Shown here in pieces: positions 1 through 6,811 of a stretch of DNA of 8,713 bases (position 1 is its first letter; each line of letters starts with the position of its first letter). The notes beneath the pieces are model-generated. The model made no database searches. It saw only the letters and a list, made by a program, of their open reading frames with translations, and was not told the origin of the DNA. Both the position numbers and the translations under genes were made by a program. Origin of the DNA: Desulfovibrio sp. UBA2564 (GTDB lineage: Bacteria > Desulfobacterota > Desulfovibrionia > Desulfovibrionales > Desulfovibrionaceae); the NCBI GenBank assembly GCA_002340305.1, contig DDLU01000078.1, positions 1 through 8,713 on the forward strand. The letters are read 5' to 3'.

Positions 1-443
1 ATACCGCCTGCGATATCGGTAGAGCCCATCCCGGTGGCAAATGCACCGAGGCCGCCATAAGTGCAGGTGTGGGAGTCGGCGCCGATCACGATATCAGAAG
101 GACCAACAAGGCCCAATTCGGGAAGCAGTGCGTGCTCGACACCTACTTCTCCGCCCTCGTAGTAATGAGTTATGTTCTTTTCATTGGCAAACTCACGGAC
201 AACCTTAACCTGTTCGGCGGAATCGATGTCCTTATTGGGGGTAAAGTGGTCGCAAACAAGAGCAACTTTGTCCTTGTCGAAGACCTGATCCGCACCCATG
301 GCCTTGAAAGATTTAATGGCGAGAGGTGCGGTAATGTCGTTGGCCAGAACCATGGAAACATTACAGCGGACAATCTGGCCCGGCTCTTTCACTGTTTCTT
401 CAGTATGGGCTTGTAAAATTTTCTCAGCTAAAGTTTTAGGCAT
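1..443 (-). CDS. leuC: 3-isopropylmalate dehydratase large subunit, N-terminal part (runs off the left edge)
   Basis: LeuC with LeuD isomerises 2-isopropylmalate to 3-isopropylmalate in cytosolic leucine synthesis, using a 4Fe-4S cluster. The 147 visible codons begin MPKTLAEKILQAH and hold two aconitase-family blocks: VCDHFTPNKD (residues 63-72) and GADSHTCTYGGLGAFATGMG (121-140). The N-terminus resembles the short (about 420 aa) LeuC/HacA-type subfamily rather than the 466-aa enterobacterial type (inference). The three cluster cysteines of the family lie further on and are outside the window, so activity cannot be judged. The ATG at 443 overlaps the end of leuA by 8 nt, and an AGGAG Shine-Dalgarno sits inside the last leuA codons. 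This indicates translational coupling to leuA. leuD and leuB would be expected just beyond the left edge, by analogy with related genomes. Confidence 0.93.
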   Translation of the reverse strand, partial: MPKTLAEKILQAHTEETVKEPGQIVRCNVSMVLANDITAPLAIKSFKAMGADQVFDKDKVALVCDHFTPNKDIDSAEQVKVVREFANEKNITHYYEGGEVGVEHALLPELGLVGPSDIVIGADSHTCTYGGLGAFATGMGSTDIAGG

Positions 444-1983
444 TATCTTTCTCCTGTTTCATGCGTTCTGCCCTGTTGATTGCATTAACGTAAGCTTTGG
501 CACTTGCGACGATAATGTCTTCGTCAGAACCGCGCCCGATTGATTTAAAACCGTTGTCAGTAATATGAACCGTAACCGCACCCTGCGCATCCATACCGCC
601 GGTAACTGCGTTTACGGAATAGAGTTCCAATTTGGGTTTGCGTCCGACCATCGTATCAATGGTGGAGAAAACCGCGTTGATGGGACCTTCGCCGAAGCCG
701 ACTTCCTGAATAGTTTTCGGATGTTCCTTATCCTTGCTGAAATCTTCCAGCACAATTGCTGCGTGCGGGGACACTCCGGCAGTACCGGAGAAGACAGAGA
801 GTTCTTTTACCCGGTACAGGTCGTGTATACGGTAAGCTTCTTCCAAGACCAGAGCCTCAACATCCTCATCAAAAATTTCTTCTTTCTTGTCAGCCAGAGC
901 TTTAACCGCAGCAAAGACGCGCCCGACCTGCTCTTCATCCAACTGGTAACCCATTTCATTGAGCTTGGAACCCAGAGCATTACGACCGGAATGTTTACCG
1001 ATAACAATGGAAATGCCCTTCTTACCAATGGACTCAGGAGTCATGATTTCATAAGTCTGACGATTCTTGAGCATACCATCCTGATGAATGCCGGACTCGT
1101 GAGCAAAAGCGTTAGCACCGACAATTGCCTTGTACGGCGAAATAGGCTGACCAATAGTGGTAGCCAATCTGCGGCAGGACGGGAATAACTCTTCGGTGAT
1201 GATGGAAGTTTCCACGTCATAGTAGTCCTTGCGGGTATGCAGGGCCATGATCACTTCTTCCAATGCCGCGTTACCTGCACGCTCACCGATACCGGAAAGA
1301 GTTACTTCTGCCTGACGCGCCCCAGCCTTAATGGCTGCCAAGGTGTTGGCACAAGCCAAGCCGAGGTCGTTATGGCAATGGACGCTGAAGACAGCCTTGT
1401 CGCTATTGGGAACCTCCTTGATCAGGTACTCGATCAATTTACCGAACTCATCTGGCTGGGCGTACCCTACAGTATCGGGGATGTTGATGGTAGTTGCGCC
1501 TTCTGCGATGGCAACTTCAACAACCTGTGCGAGGAAGTCCCAGCGGGAGCGGGATGCATCTTCAGCGGAAAATTCTACGTTGGGAGTCAGTGACACTGCA
1601 TGGCGCACAGCCTTGCGGGCCATTTCCAAAATCTCATCCGGCTTTTTGTTGAACTTGTGCTTCATATGGATATCGGAAGTAGCAACAAAGGTATGGATTC
1701 TGTGATTCTTAGCATGTTTTACCGCATCAAAAGCACGATCAATATCGGCCTTTAAAGCGCGGCAGAGCCCGGCAACCTGAATATCGCCCACGGATTTAGC
1801 GATCTCGGTTACAGCTTCGAAGTCACCCTGACTTGCTGCGGGGAATCCGGCTTCGATGATGTCTACACCAAGCTTCTCCAGTTGACGGGCCATTGTAATT
1901 TTCTCGGCTATGTTCATGGTTGCACCGGGGGACTGCTCGCCATCACGCAAAGTAGTATCGAAAATATAAACTTTTTCAGACAT
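436..1983 (-). CDS. leuA: 2-isopropylmalate synthase
   Basis: LeuA condenses acetyl-CoA with 2-oxoisovalerate, the committed step of leucine synthesis in the cytosol. The 515 residues match the usual length of the bacterial type (E. coli about 523). The catalytic TIM barrel opens with DTTLRDGEQSPG (residues 9-20). The metal-binding HCHND (202-206) and the GIGERAGNAALEE block (231-243) follow, and ESGIHQDG (296-303) lies in the linker region. The C-terminal LeuA dimer domain, about 385-510, contains GRGSDEDIIVASAKAYVNAI. This is the leucine-sensing domain in the family, so feedback inhibition is likely. The ATG at 1983 has AGGAGA eight nt upstream. pssA lies 172 nt upstream on the same strand and leuC overlaps downstream. 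I see no leucine-rich leader peptide or T-box in the upstream gap, but there is a dyad near a possible promoter. All expected key residues are present. Confidence 0.97.
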   Translation of the reverse strand: MSEKVYIFDTTLRDGEQSPGATMNIAEKITMARQLEKLGVDIIEAGFPAASQGDFEAVTEIAKSVGDIQVAGLCRALKADIDRAFDAVKHAKNHRIHTFVATSDIHMKHKFNKKPDEILEMARKAVRHAVSLTPNVEFSAEDASRSRWDFLAQVVEVAIAEGATTINIPDTVGYAQPDEFGKLIEYLIKEVPNSDKAVFSVHCHNDLGLACANTLAAIKAGARQAEVTLSGIGERAGNAALEEVIMALHTRKDYYDVETSIITEELFPSCRRLATTIGQPISPYKAIVGANAFAHESGIHQDGMLKNRQTYEIMTPESIGKKGISIVIGKHSGRNALGSKLNEMGYQLDEEQVGRVFAAVKALADKKEEIFDEDVEALVLEEAYRIHDLYRVKELSVFSGTAGVSPHAAIVLEDFSKDKEHPKTIQEVGFGEGPINAVFSTIDTMVGRKPKLELYSVNAVTGGMDAQGAVTVHITDNGFKSIGRGSDEDIIVASAKAYVNAINRAERMKQEKDNA

Positions 1984-2004
1984 TTATCTATCTCCTAACA
2001 GAGG

Positions 2005-2055
2005 CTGCAAGTACAGAATATTTGCAGTGTATAATAAAAAGTGGGAATAAAACAA
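2005..2055 (-). promoter_or_regulatory. Possible leuA promoter with operator-like dyad
   Basis: Reading the minus strand toward leuA, TTGTTT (2050-2055) is followed 15-16 nt later by TTATAC/TATACA (2028-2034), a weak sigma70-like pair. Immediately downstream, at 2005-2027, lies a 23-bp dyad: CTGCAA and TTGCAG arms, with a second TA/TA match inside, giving 8 of 11 pairs. It would cover the transcription start and ends about 22 nt before the leuA ATG. It could be a repressor operator on DNA or a leader hairpin in RNA. The dyad is seen directly; both the promoter and the function are inferred. Confidence 0.35.
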
Positions 2056-2127
2056 TGAAACAGGCTAAACTACTGAGTAATTTACCGTCCCCGAAAGAAT
2101 TTTGGCACCGTATAAACTTATTCTGGT

Positions 2128-2143
2128 GTAGTTGTAGAACTAC
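2128..2143 (-). repeat. Small inverted repeat after pssA
   Basis: Six-base arms GTAGTT and AACTAC with a four-base loop lie 13 nt beyond the pssA stop. There is no T-run after it on the minus strand, so it is not a convincing intrinsic terminator. It may be a processing or stability hairpin between pssA and leuA, or chance. Confidence 0.3.
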
Positions 2144-2155
2144 CTTGGGAAAAGC

Positions 2156-2923
2156 TTATGACAATTCTTTGGAGGACTTTCCTAGTAGCTTATTGCTTCT
2201 GCGGGATAGAATAAAAATGGTGTAGATCGGACCGGAAATAATGTATCCGATAAAGATCACGAAACCCAAAAATTTGGGCTGAGAGGCAACCATGGTAAAG
2301 AGCGCAATAACGGTAACCATGGAGCTAAAGGGATGGGCTTTGAATACGCCGAATTCTTTGAAAGAATTGTAACGAACGGTACTCACCATCAGAAATGCAA
2401 GGCAATACACAAGCACCAGAGTGAACATAGGCAGTACACTCTGTGCGAGACCTTCAGGAATGTAGGGGGTGAACAGGATCAGCGTGGACAAGGTACAACC
2501 GGCCGCAGGAATGGGCAGACCGATAAAATGAGCCTTGGAAGTAGTCGCAGCCTGAACATTGAAACGGGCGAGTCTGAGCACACCGCAAGCCATCAACAAG
2601 AAAGCTGCCAGCATACCCAGCCTTCCGAACTGGTGAAGTTGCCAGTGATAAACCATGAACGCAGGAGTAACACCGAAAGCGATCGCATCCGCCAGAGAAT
2701 CAAGCTGAACGCCAAATTCACTGCTGGTTCCGGTCAACCGGGCCACCTTTCCGTCGAGACCGTCGAAGAGACAGCTCACCAGAATGGCGACAGCACTCAT
2801 CTCGTATGCACCTTCCACAACCCAGTTCATCGCGAGGAACCCGCAAAACAGGCTCGATACGGTGAGAAGGTTGGGCAGAATGTATACGCCCTTGTGCTTC
2901 GGTATTCTTTTTTCCTTTGCCAT
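2156..2923 (-). CDS. pssA: CDP-diacylglycerol-serine O-phosphatidyltransferase
   Basis: PssA makes phosphatidylserine from CDP-diacylglycerol and L-serine in the inner membrane, the precursor of phosphatidylethanolamine. The 255-residue protein carries the full CDP-alcohol phosphatidyltransferase signature DGx2ARx8Gx3Dx3D: D57, G58, A61, R62, G71, D75 and D79. It has several hydrophobic segments (roughly 16-34, 42-54, 80-95, 101-116, 142-153, 163-182, 200-213 and 217-240), as in the membrane-embedded PssA type II family. The first residues MAKEKRIPKHKGVYILPNLLT are basic and then enter the first membrane segment. The ATG has no good Shine-Dalgarno, but an in-frame TAA at 2933-2935 lies three codons upstream and the next Met would cut the first membrane segment, so this start is kept. 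It precedes leuA on the same strand, an order I recall from Desulfovibrio-like genomes. psd, often adjacent, is not upstream here. Confidence 0.95.
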   Translation of the reverse strand: MAKEKRIPKHKGVYILPNLLTVSSLFCGFLAMNWVVEGAYEMSAVAILVSCLFDGLDGKVARLTGTSSEFGVQLDSLADAIAFGVTPAFMVYHWQLHQFGRLGMLAAFLLMACGVLRLARFNVQAATTSKAHFIGLPIPAAGCTLSTLILFTPYIPEGLAQSVLPMFTLVLVYCLAFLMVSTVRYNSFKEFGVFKAHPFSSMVTVIALFTMVASQPKFLGFVIFIGYIISGPIYTIFILSRRSNKLLGKSSKELS

Positions 2924-3283
2924 GAAAAATACTTAAACTGATTTCGGAATAATTTCCAGTAGAATCGTATTAGATTTTAACTTCACTATGACCTTAGCCA
3001 GGACCAAATGTTCGGTAGGCAACAAGCTTTAAACCGTTTTCAGGTATCAGTTATTACTCTCCTGTTAAGCAAAGGTCAACCAGAGAAATGTAAAATATTT
3101 ATATGCCGGTACTGCGCAAACGCGCCAGCCTAGGCCCCGCAAGGCGTAAGCTCTGACAAAAAAGATTGAATACTCATCCAAAAGAGTTGTACTATAACTG
3201 GTTGCATGGAGTTCTTGTTACGGTCAAAAAACTGGAAGTTCGTTATGATACTTTTTTTTCGGAAGTGAATGCATGAGCCGGAA
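2924..3283. other. 360-nt non-coding gap between mnmA and pssA
   Basis: No supportable gene is seen on either strand. The part next to pssA is AT-rich and holds a candidate pssA promoter and a leader of about 120 nt. A GC-rich patch at about 3112-3145 contains a bulged hairpin (CTG-CGC/GCG-CAG with a GTTT loop at 3112-3128 on the minus strand). The T-rich stretch after it is broken, so this is at best a poor terminator for mnmA. A plain T-run on the minus strand near 3159-3164 has only a 4-bp stem before it. I recognise no riboswitch. Confidence 0.6.
3051..3079 (-). promoter_or_regulatory. Candidate pssA promoter (sigma70 type)
   Basis: On the minus strand TTGACC (3074-3079) is separated by exactly 17 nt from TAATAA (3051-3056). 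The -35 box is good (5 of 6) and the -10 box is weak (3 of 6). Transcription would begin near 3044, giving a leader of about 120 nt to the pssA ATG. This fits a pssA-leuA-leuC unit independent of mnmA. An AGGAG lies in the spacer but no ORF follows it. Confidence 0.45.
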
Positions 3284-4366
3284 CTATTCCCGAATGATAC
3301 CACCTCCGAGAACAGCACCTTCTTTTGTATATACTGCCACAATCTGTCCCGGTGTGGGGCGGGAATGCGGCTCAATGAAATCAAATTTTATGCTGCTTCC
3401 AACCTGCACAGCCTTCGCAGGCTTAGAACGCTGCCGGTAACGGGTTTGAATAAACACAGTCTCAGGCCAGCACTCGAAATCAATCAAAAGATTAAAACTT
3501 TCGGCAACACAGCCCTCTGCATCAAGCTCATCACGAGTTCCGACAATAAGCAAATTGCGCTTCATATCCTTATCCAGAACATAAAGCGGGGCCTTCCATG
3601 AAATACCCAGACCTCGTCGCTGCCCTTGAGTGTATCGCCAGAGGCCTTTGTGTTTACCGACTTTGGTTCCGTCGGAAAGAACCGCTATTCCGGGACCGGG
3701 AAGCTTAACCTTGCGATCAATCAAAAATTGGCGGTAATCATCATCGGGAACAAAACAAATTTCCTGACTTTCGGACGGCAGCGGAATCTCAACACCGCGC
3801 TTTTCCAATTCAGCGTAAGTCTGATCCTTGCTGTGCCTACCAAGTGGAAATACAGCATTCAAAACTAATTCACGGGGAACGAGGGAAAGGAAATAACTTT
3901 GATCCTTACCCATATCAGCACCACGACCAAGCACCTTTCCGTAATTAGCGTCTTCAACAATACGCACATAATGTCCGGTTCCAAGCAAATCACAGCCAAG
4001 TTCCTGTGCAGCCTTATAGAGCACGCCGAACTTGATCTCAGGGTTGCAAAGAGCGCATGGATTAGGGGTATTTCCCCGCAGGTATTCCTGAACAAACGGC
4101 TCGACCACTAAACGTTCAAATTCGGCAGTAAGATCAAAAACATGCAGAGGCACATCCAGCTCCGCACATCTTTTCTCCAATCCGGCAACGGCCACTTCGG
4201 CATTTTCCTTTCCAAGAAAACAACCGTGGACCGCCACAATATCCGCCCCGCTCTCTTTGAGCAGGACCATTGAAAGCAGACTGTCCGCACCGCCGCTGAC
4301 AGCCATGGCGACCTTGCGCCCGGCGACCTGTTCTTTCAGCTCAGGATATTTAAACCCTGTATCCAT
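3284..4366 (-). CDS. mnmA: tRNA-specific 2-thiouridylase
   Basis: MnmA puts sulfur on position 2 of the wobble uridine of tRNA-Lys, -Glu and -Gln, using ATP and a sulfur relay in the cytosol. The 360-residue length is normal. The PP-loop is SGGADS (24-29), with Ala where most homologues have Val. The nucleophilic cysteine lies in NTPNPCALCN (C104), and the persulfide partner is C204 in ESQEICFVPD. GTGHYVR (129-135), KDQSYFL (154-160) and YTQGQRRGLGI (245-255) are further family blocks. The C-terminal beta-barrel ends in the typical GQIVAVY...VLGGGII. The ATG at 4366 has GGAG six nt upstream. A strong extended -10 lies about 35 nt upstream, so it is probably transcribed alone between the uraA terminator and the pssA promoter. 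Both catalytic cysteines are present, so it should be active. Confidence 0.96.
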   Translation of the reverse strand: MDTGFKYPELKEQVAGRKVAMAVSGGADSLLSMVLLKESGADIVAVHGCFLGKENAEVAVAGLEKRCAELDVPLHVFDLTAEFERLVVEPFVQEYLRGNTPNPCALCNPEIKFGVLYKAAQELGCDLLGTGHYVRIVEDANYGKVLGRGADMGKDQSYFLSLVPRELVLNAVFPLGRHSKDQTYAELEKRGVEIPLPSESQEICFVPDDDYRQFLIDRKVKLPGPGIAVLSDGTKVGKHKGLWRYTQGQRRGLGISWKAPLYVLDKDMKRNLLIVGTRDELDAEGCVAESFNLLIDFECWPETVFIQTRYRQRSKPAKAVQVGSSIKFDFIEPHSRPTPGQIVAVYTKEGAVLGGGIIRE

Positions 4367-4399
4367 TCCATTCTCCGCAAATTACTTATTAATTGTAAG

Positions 4400-4408
4400 A
4401 TTATATCA
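4400..4408 (-). promoter_or_regulatory. Extended -10 promoter of mnmA
   Basis: On the minus strand TGATATAAT (4400-4408) is a perfect extended -10 element (TGnTATAAT). The region 17-18 nt upstream has no good -35, which is usual for extended -10 promoters. Transcription would start near 4393, about 27 nt before the mnmA ATG, with the GGAG ribosome site inside this leader. The position downstream of the uraA terminator supports it. Confidence 0.6.
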
Positions 4409-4460
4409 ACCGTTGGACTTCGATATTGTTACAAACCGCTGAGCAAATTGCAGCCTGTAA

Positions 4461-4516
4461 AACAAAAAATGAGAAATGCCCGGGCACCCCCGCCGGGTCC
4501 CCGGACAAGTCTCTCA
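4461..4516 (-). terminator. Intrinsic terminator of the uraA transcript
   Basis: Read on the minus strand, an outer TGAGA/TCTCA pair (4512-4516 with 4470-4474) encloses a GC-rich 8-bp stem, TGTCCGGG with CCCGGGCA (one G-T pair). The 15-nt loop is G-rich. The closing arm is followed directly by six T and, after one G, four more. It lies about 155 nt after the uraA stop. The T-run exists only on the minus strand, so it acts on the upp-uraA side. Confidence 0.7.
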
Positions 4517-4672
4517 CAAGTCAATCCTATATACAACCAGCCCGCTGATAAAGCACCATCTGCGGCGGCACTGCAAAAAATCCAGAAACTCATGTATGCC
4601 TAAATACACTTTGGTCCTGTCTTTTTTTTGCTCCTTGCATCTGGCACTTTCTTAGCTGGCTGGAAAATACCG

Positions 4673-5926
4673 TTATGATTCCGCTTTCGGCTGCGGCAGC
4701 ACAAGGTTCAGAAAAACACCGAGTATACCGGCAAGGCCGATTCCGCCGAGTCTGAACTCCTCGCTGAAAGGAGTCGGGAGGGACATGCCACCCACACCAA
4801 AGATTACGATCAGAGCTACGATAGCAAGGTTGCGTGCCTCCATCAGGTCTTCACCGGCACGAACGAGAGTGTTCATCCCCACAACCATAATCGCACCGAA
4901 GAGCAGTACCATGATACCGCCCATTACGGGAACGGGGATCGTGGAAAGGAATGCACCGACCTTACCGCAGAAAGCGAGTGACATGGCAACGATTGCCGCC
5001 CAAGTCATAATCGCAGGGTTGAAAACTTTAATCAGGGCAACTGCGCCGGTAACTTCAGAGTAAGTAGTGTTCGGAGGCCCACCAAGAAAAGCTGCAAGAG
5101 AAGTAGCCAGACCGTCACCAAGCATGGTGTTCTGAATACCGGGGTCTTTCACGTAGTCTTTGTTTGCTACGGAGCTGATAGCGAGAACATCGCCGAAGTG
5201 CTCAATAGCAGGTGCAATTGCAACCGGGACGATAAAGAGCACAGCTTCAAGATTCCATTCGGGAGCGGTGAAGTTGGGGATTGCAAACCAGGGTGCAGCC
5301 GCAACTGCATCAAAGTTAACCAATCCCATAAACAAGGAAGTTACGTAGCCTGCTGCAATACCACAGAGGATGGGAATAAGCTTAAGCCAGCCCTTACCGA
5401 GCAGGGAGACAGCAACGGTAACAGCAAGGGAAACCATGGACACGATGAGTGCTGTCTTTTCGGGAACCAGCACAACAGCACCGTCACCGGTTTTACCAAC
5501 TGCCATGAAGACAGCTACCGGAGCGAGGATCAAACCGATAACCATAATAACCGGACCGGTAACAACCGGAGGCAAGATCCTTTTCAGAATGCCGGTGCCG
5601 CGCCAGCGAATAAGGAAGCTGAGTATTACGTAGAAAAAACCGGCTGCAGCCAGACCGCAGAGAGTGGAGGGAATGCCCCAAGTCTGCACACCGTAGATAA
5701 TGGGCGCGATAAAAGCAAAGGAGGATGCCAGAAATACGGGAATTTTACCCTTGGTAACAACCTGAAAGACCAGTGTACCAGCACCGGCGGTGAACAGGGC
5801 AACGTTGGGATCAAGCCCGGTCAGCAGCGGTACGAGGACAAGGGCACCGAATGCGACGAAAAGCATCTGCGCGCCAAGAATAACGTCCTTCGCTCGAAAA
5901 TTATACTCAGTATTGGATGTGCTCAT
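4673..5926 (-). CDS. uraA: Uracil permease, NCS2 (uracil-xanthine) family
   Basis: This inner-membrane protein imports uracil, most likely with protons, and feeds Upp encoded just upstream. The 417 residues are almost wholly hydrophobic, consistent with the 14-segment NCS2 fold, with a polar N-terminus MSTSNTEYNFRAKD. Family blocks are VFLASSFAFIAP (64-75), the substrate-site helix APAIEHFGD (238-246) and GGPPNTTYSEVTG (282-294). E242 and E291 align with the uracil-binding E241 and E290 of E. coli UraA; D246 stands where UraA has H245 (my alignment by eye). GGIMVLLFGAI (336-346) is also typical. The ATG at 5926 has GGAG six nt upstream. It follows upp by 61 nt containing a terminator, so expression probably depends on readthrough. 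Xanthine transport is possible within this family, but the upp context favours uracil. Confidence 0.93.
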   Translation of the reverse strand: MSTSNTEYNFRAKDVILGAQMLFVAFGALVLVPLLTGLDPNVALFTAGAGTLVFQVVTKGKIPVFLASSFAFIAPIIYGVQTWGIPSTLCGLAAAGFFYVILSFLIRWRGTGILKRILPPVVTGPVIMVIGLILAPVAVFMAVGKTGDGAVVLVPEKTALIVSMVSLAVTVAVSLLGKGWLKLIPILCGIAAGYVTSLFMGLVNFDAVAAAPWFAIPNFTAPEWNLEAVLFIVPVAIAPAIEHFGDVLAISSVANKDYVKDPGIQNTMLGDGLATSLAAFLGGPPNTTYSEVTGAVALIKVFNPAIMTWAAIVAMSLAFCGKVGAFLSTIPVPVMGGIMVLLFGAIMVVGMNTLVRAGEDLMEARNLAIVALIVIFGVGGMSLPTPFSEEFRLGGIGLAGILGVFLNLVLPQPKAES

Positions 5927-5950
5927 TAGTATCTCCGTTAAATTTTTCCC

Positions 5951-5979
5951 AAAAAAAAGGCACCGTATTTGGTGCCTTT
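5951..5979 (-). terminator. Intrinsic terminator between upp and uraA
   Basis: On the minus strand the arms AAAGGCACC and GGTGCCTTT pair perfectly over 9 bp around a six-base loop, and the T-run continues to eight T. It begins 9 nt after the upp stop codon and ends 24 nt before the uraA ATG, sparing the uraA Shine-Dalgarno. Since no promoter is visible between it and uraA, it probably trims rather than blocks transcription into uraA. On the plus strand the same hairpin is followed by A, so it is directional. Confidence 0.85.
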
Positions 5980-5987
5980 AAAAACAT

Positions 5988-6614
5988 TTACTTAGTGCCG
6001 AATATCTTATCACCCGCGTCTCCAAGACCGGGGAGAATGTATCCTGCATCATTAAGTTTTTCATCGATAGACGCCGTATAAATATCAACGTCAGGGTGCG
6101 CTTTAACAATCTTCTCAATCCCTTCAGGCGCAGCTACGAGGAACAAACCTTTGATATTGGTACAACCGGACTTCTTAAGAAGATCGATTGTAGCCATCAG
6201 GGTTCCGCCGGTAGCAAGCATGGGGTCAAGAATGAGAGCGATACGCTCATCAATGTTACTTGCAAGCTTGACGTAATATTCGACAGGCTGCAAAGTCTCT
6301 TCGTCACGGTAAAAGCCTACAACACTGACACGAGCACCCGGAACCATATCCAGAACGCCGTCCATCATACCTAGGCCGGCCCTAAGAATAGGAACTACGG
6401 TAATTTTTTTACCCTTGATTTCCTCCACCTCAACATCACCGGCCCAACCTTTAATGGTTTTGCCTTCAGTTGCGAGGTCTTTGGTTGCTTCATAAGTAAG
6501 CAGTCTGGAAATTTCCTGAGCCAGTGCGCGAAAACGACTAGTGCTGATGCCGTCTTCACGGAGAATGCCGAGCTTGTGTCTTACCAAAGGATGGTCTACC
6601 ACATGTACCGCCAC
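5988..6614 (-). CDS. upp: Uracil phosphoribosyltransferase
   Basis: Upp converts uracil and PRPP to UMP in the cytosol, the salvage step that traps uracil imported by UraA. The 208 residues are the standard length. Visible blocks are HPLVRHKLGILR (8-19), PILRAGLGM (75-83), the PRPP-binding loop LDPMLATGGT (129-138) and the uracil-binding C-terminal GYILPGLGDAGDK (191-203). The start codon is GTG at 6614, not ATG. AAGGAGG lies only 4 nt upstream, and the N-terminus MAVHVVDHPLV matches the family, which supports this choice. It is the first gene of upp-uraA, divergent from the pseudouridine synthase/CoaE gene. The terminator right after its stop implies more upp than uraA transcript. Confidence 0.97.
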   Translation of the reverse strand: MAVHVVDHPLVRHKLGILREDGISTSRFRALAQEISRLLTYEATKDLATEGKTIKGWAGDVEVEEIKGKKITVVPILRAGLGMMDGVLDMVPGARVSVVGFYRDEETLQPVEYYVKLASNIDERIALILDPMLATGGTLMATIDLLKKSGCTNIKGLFLVAAPEGIEKIVKAHPDVDIYTASIDEKLNDAGYILPGLGDAGDKIFGTK

Positions 6615-6673
6615 GGTGCCTCCTTGATCCCATGTTATTTGTTATAAAATCCGAAAAGTCAAAACTTCGTGTT

Positions 6674-6700
6674 TTTATAAGACACAGCTTTGACAGTCAA
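6674..6700 (-). promoter_or_regulatory. Candidate upp promoter
   Basis: On the minus strand TTGACT (6695-6700) is followed after 15 nt by TATAAA (6674-6679), a slightly short spacing. Transcription would start near 6667, giving a leader of about 53 nt. A perfect TATAAT at 6728-6733 on the same strand is an alternative -10, but it has no good -35. I recognise no PyrR-type attenuator in the leader. Confidence 0.4.
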
Positions 6701-6719
6701 GCAAATTTTTAATTATTTT
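6690..6719 (+). promoter_or_regulatory. Candidate promoter for the pseudouridine synthase/CoaE gene
   Basis: A perfect -35 TTGACA (6690-6695) is followed after 17-18 nt by TTATTT/TATTTT (6713-6719). The leader would be about 85 nt. Its -35 box shares one base with the opposing upp -35 box. Confidence 0.45.
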
Positions 6720-6739
6720 TCAGTTAAATTATATCTGCT

Positions 6740-6748
6740 TGGTATAAC
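6740..6748 (+). promoter_or_regulatory. Alternative extended -10 promoter for the fusion gene
   Basis: TGGTATAAC (6740-6748) fits TGnTATAAt with one mismatch. There is no good -35, but extended -10 elements can work without one. It would start transcription near 6755, about 57 nt before the ATG. Which of the two sites is used cannot be told from sequence. Confidence 0.35.
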
Positions 6749-6811
6749 TGTAGATTACAAATAAGAAGTCCAATACTGAATATTAATATAACCCAATATG
6801 GAATAAATTAC

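Larger units (their letters stand above)
4367..4672. other. 306-nt gap between uraA and mnmA
   Basis: The gap holds, in minus-strand order, about 155 nt of uraA 3' untranslated sequence, a GC-rich terminator (4461-4516) and the mnmA promoter (4400-4408). Small minus-strand ORFs occur: a 33-codon GTG frame ending just before the terminator and a 53-codon ATG frame (start about 4591) that reads through the terminator. Neither has a convincing ribosome site or a recognised product, so I do not call them genes. Confidence 0.6.

Noticed and set aside
565..1188. Plus-strand open frame of 207 codons opposite leuA
   Set aside because: It is an antisense shadow of a fully conserved LeuA, with no recognisable domain.
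1984..2155. T-box or leucine attenuator upstream of leuA
   Set aside because: The conserved T-box sequence is absent, there is no ATG-started leader peptide with Leu codons, and no terminator hairpin with a T-run precedes leuA.
3112..3128. Intrinsic terminator for mnmA
   Set aside because: The hairpin has a bulge and is not followed by a continuous T-run on the minus strand. It is kept only as a note in the gap description.
3130..3384. Minus-strand open frame of 84 codons at the mnmA end
   Set aside because: It overlaps the 3' end of mnmA in another frame and runs into AT-rich non-coding sequence. It has no Shine-Dalgarno or family resemblance.
4433..4591. Minus-strand 53-codon hydrophobic frame starting MSFWIFCSAADG
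   Set aside because: It reads through the terminator hairpin of the uraA transcript and has only a weak AGG before the ATG. The Gly/Arg-rich middle is simply the hairpin translated.
5198..5929. Long plus-strand open frame of 243 codons opposite uraA
   Set aside because: It lies fully antisense to a clear permease gene. Its composition (rich in Asn, Gly, Asp, Lys, Cys) is what a complement of membrane-protein codons gives, and it has no family motif or ribosome site.
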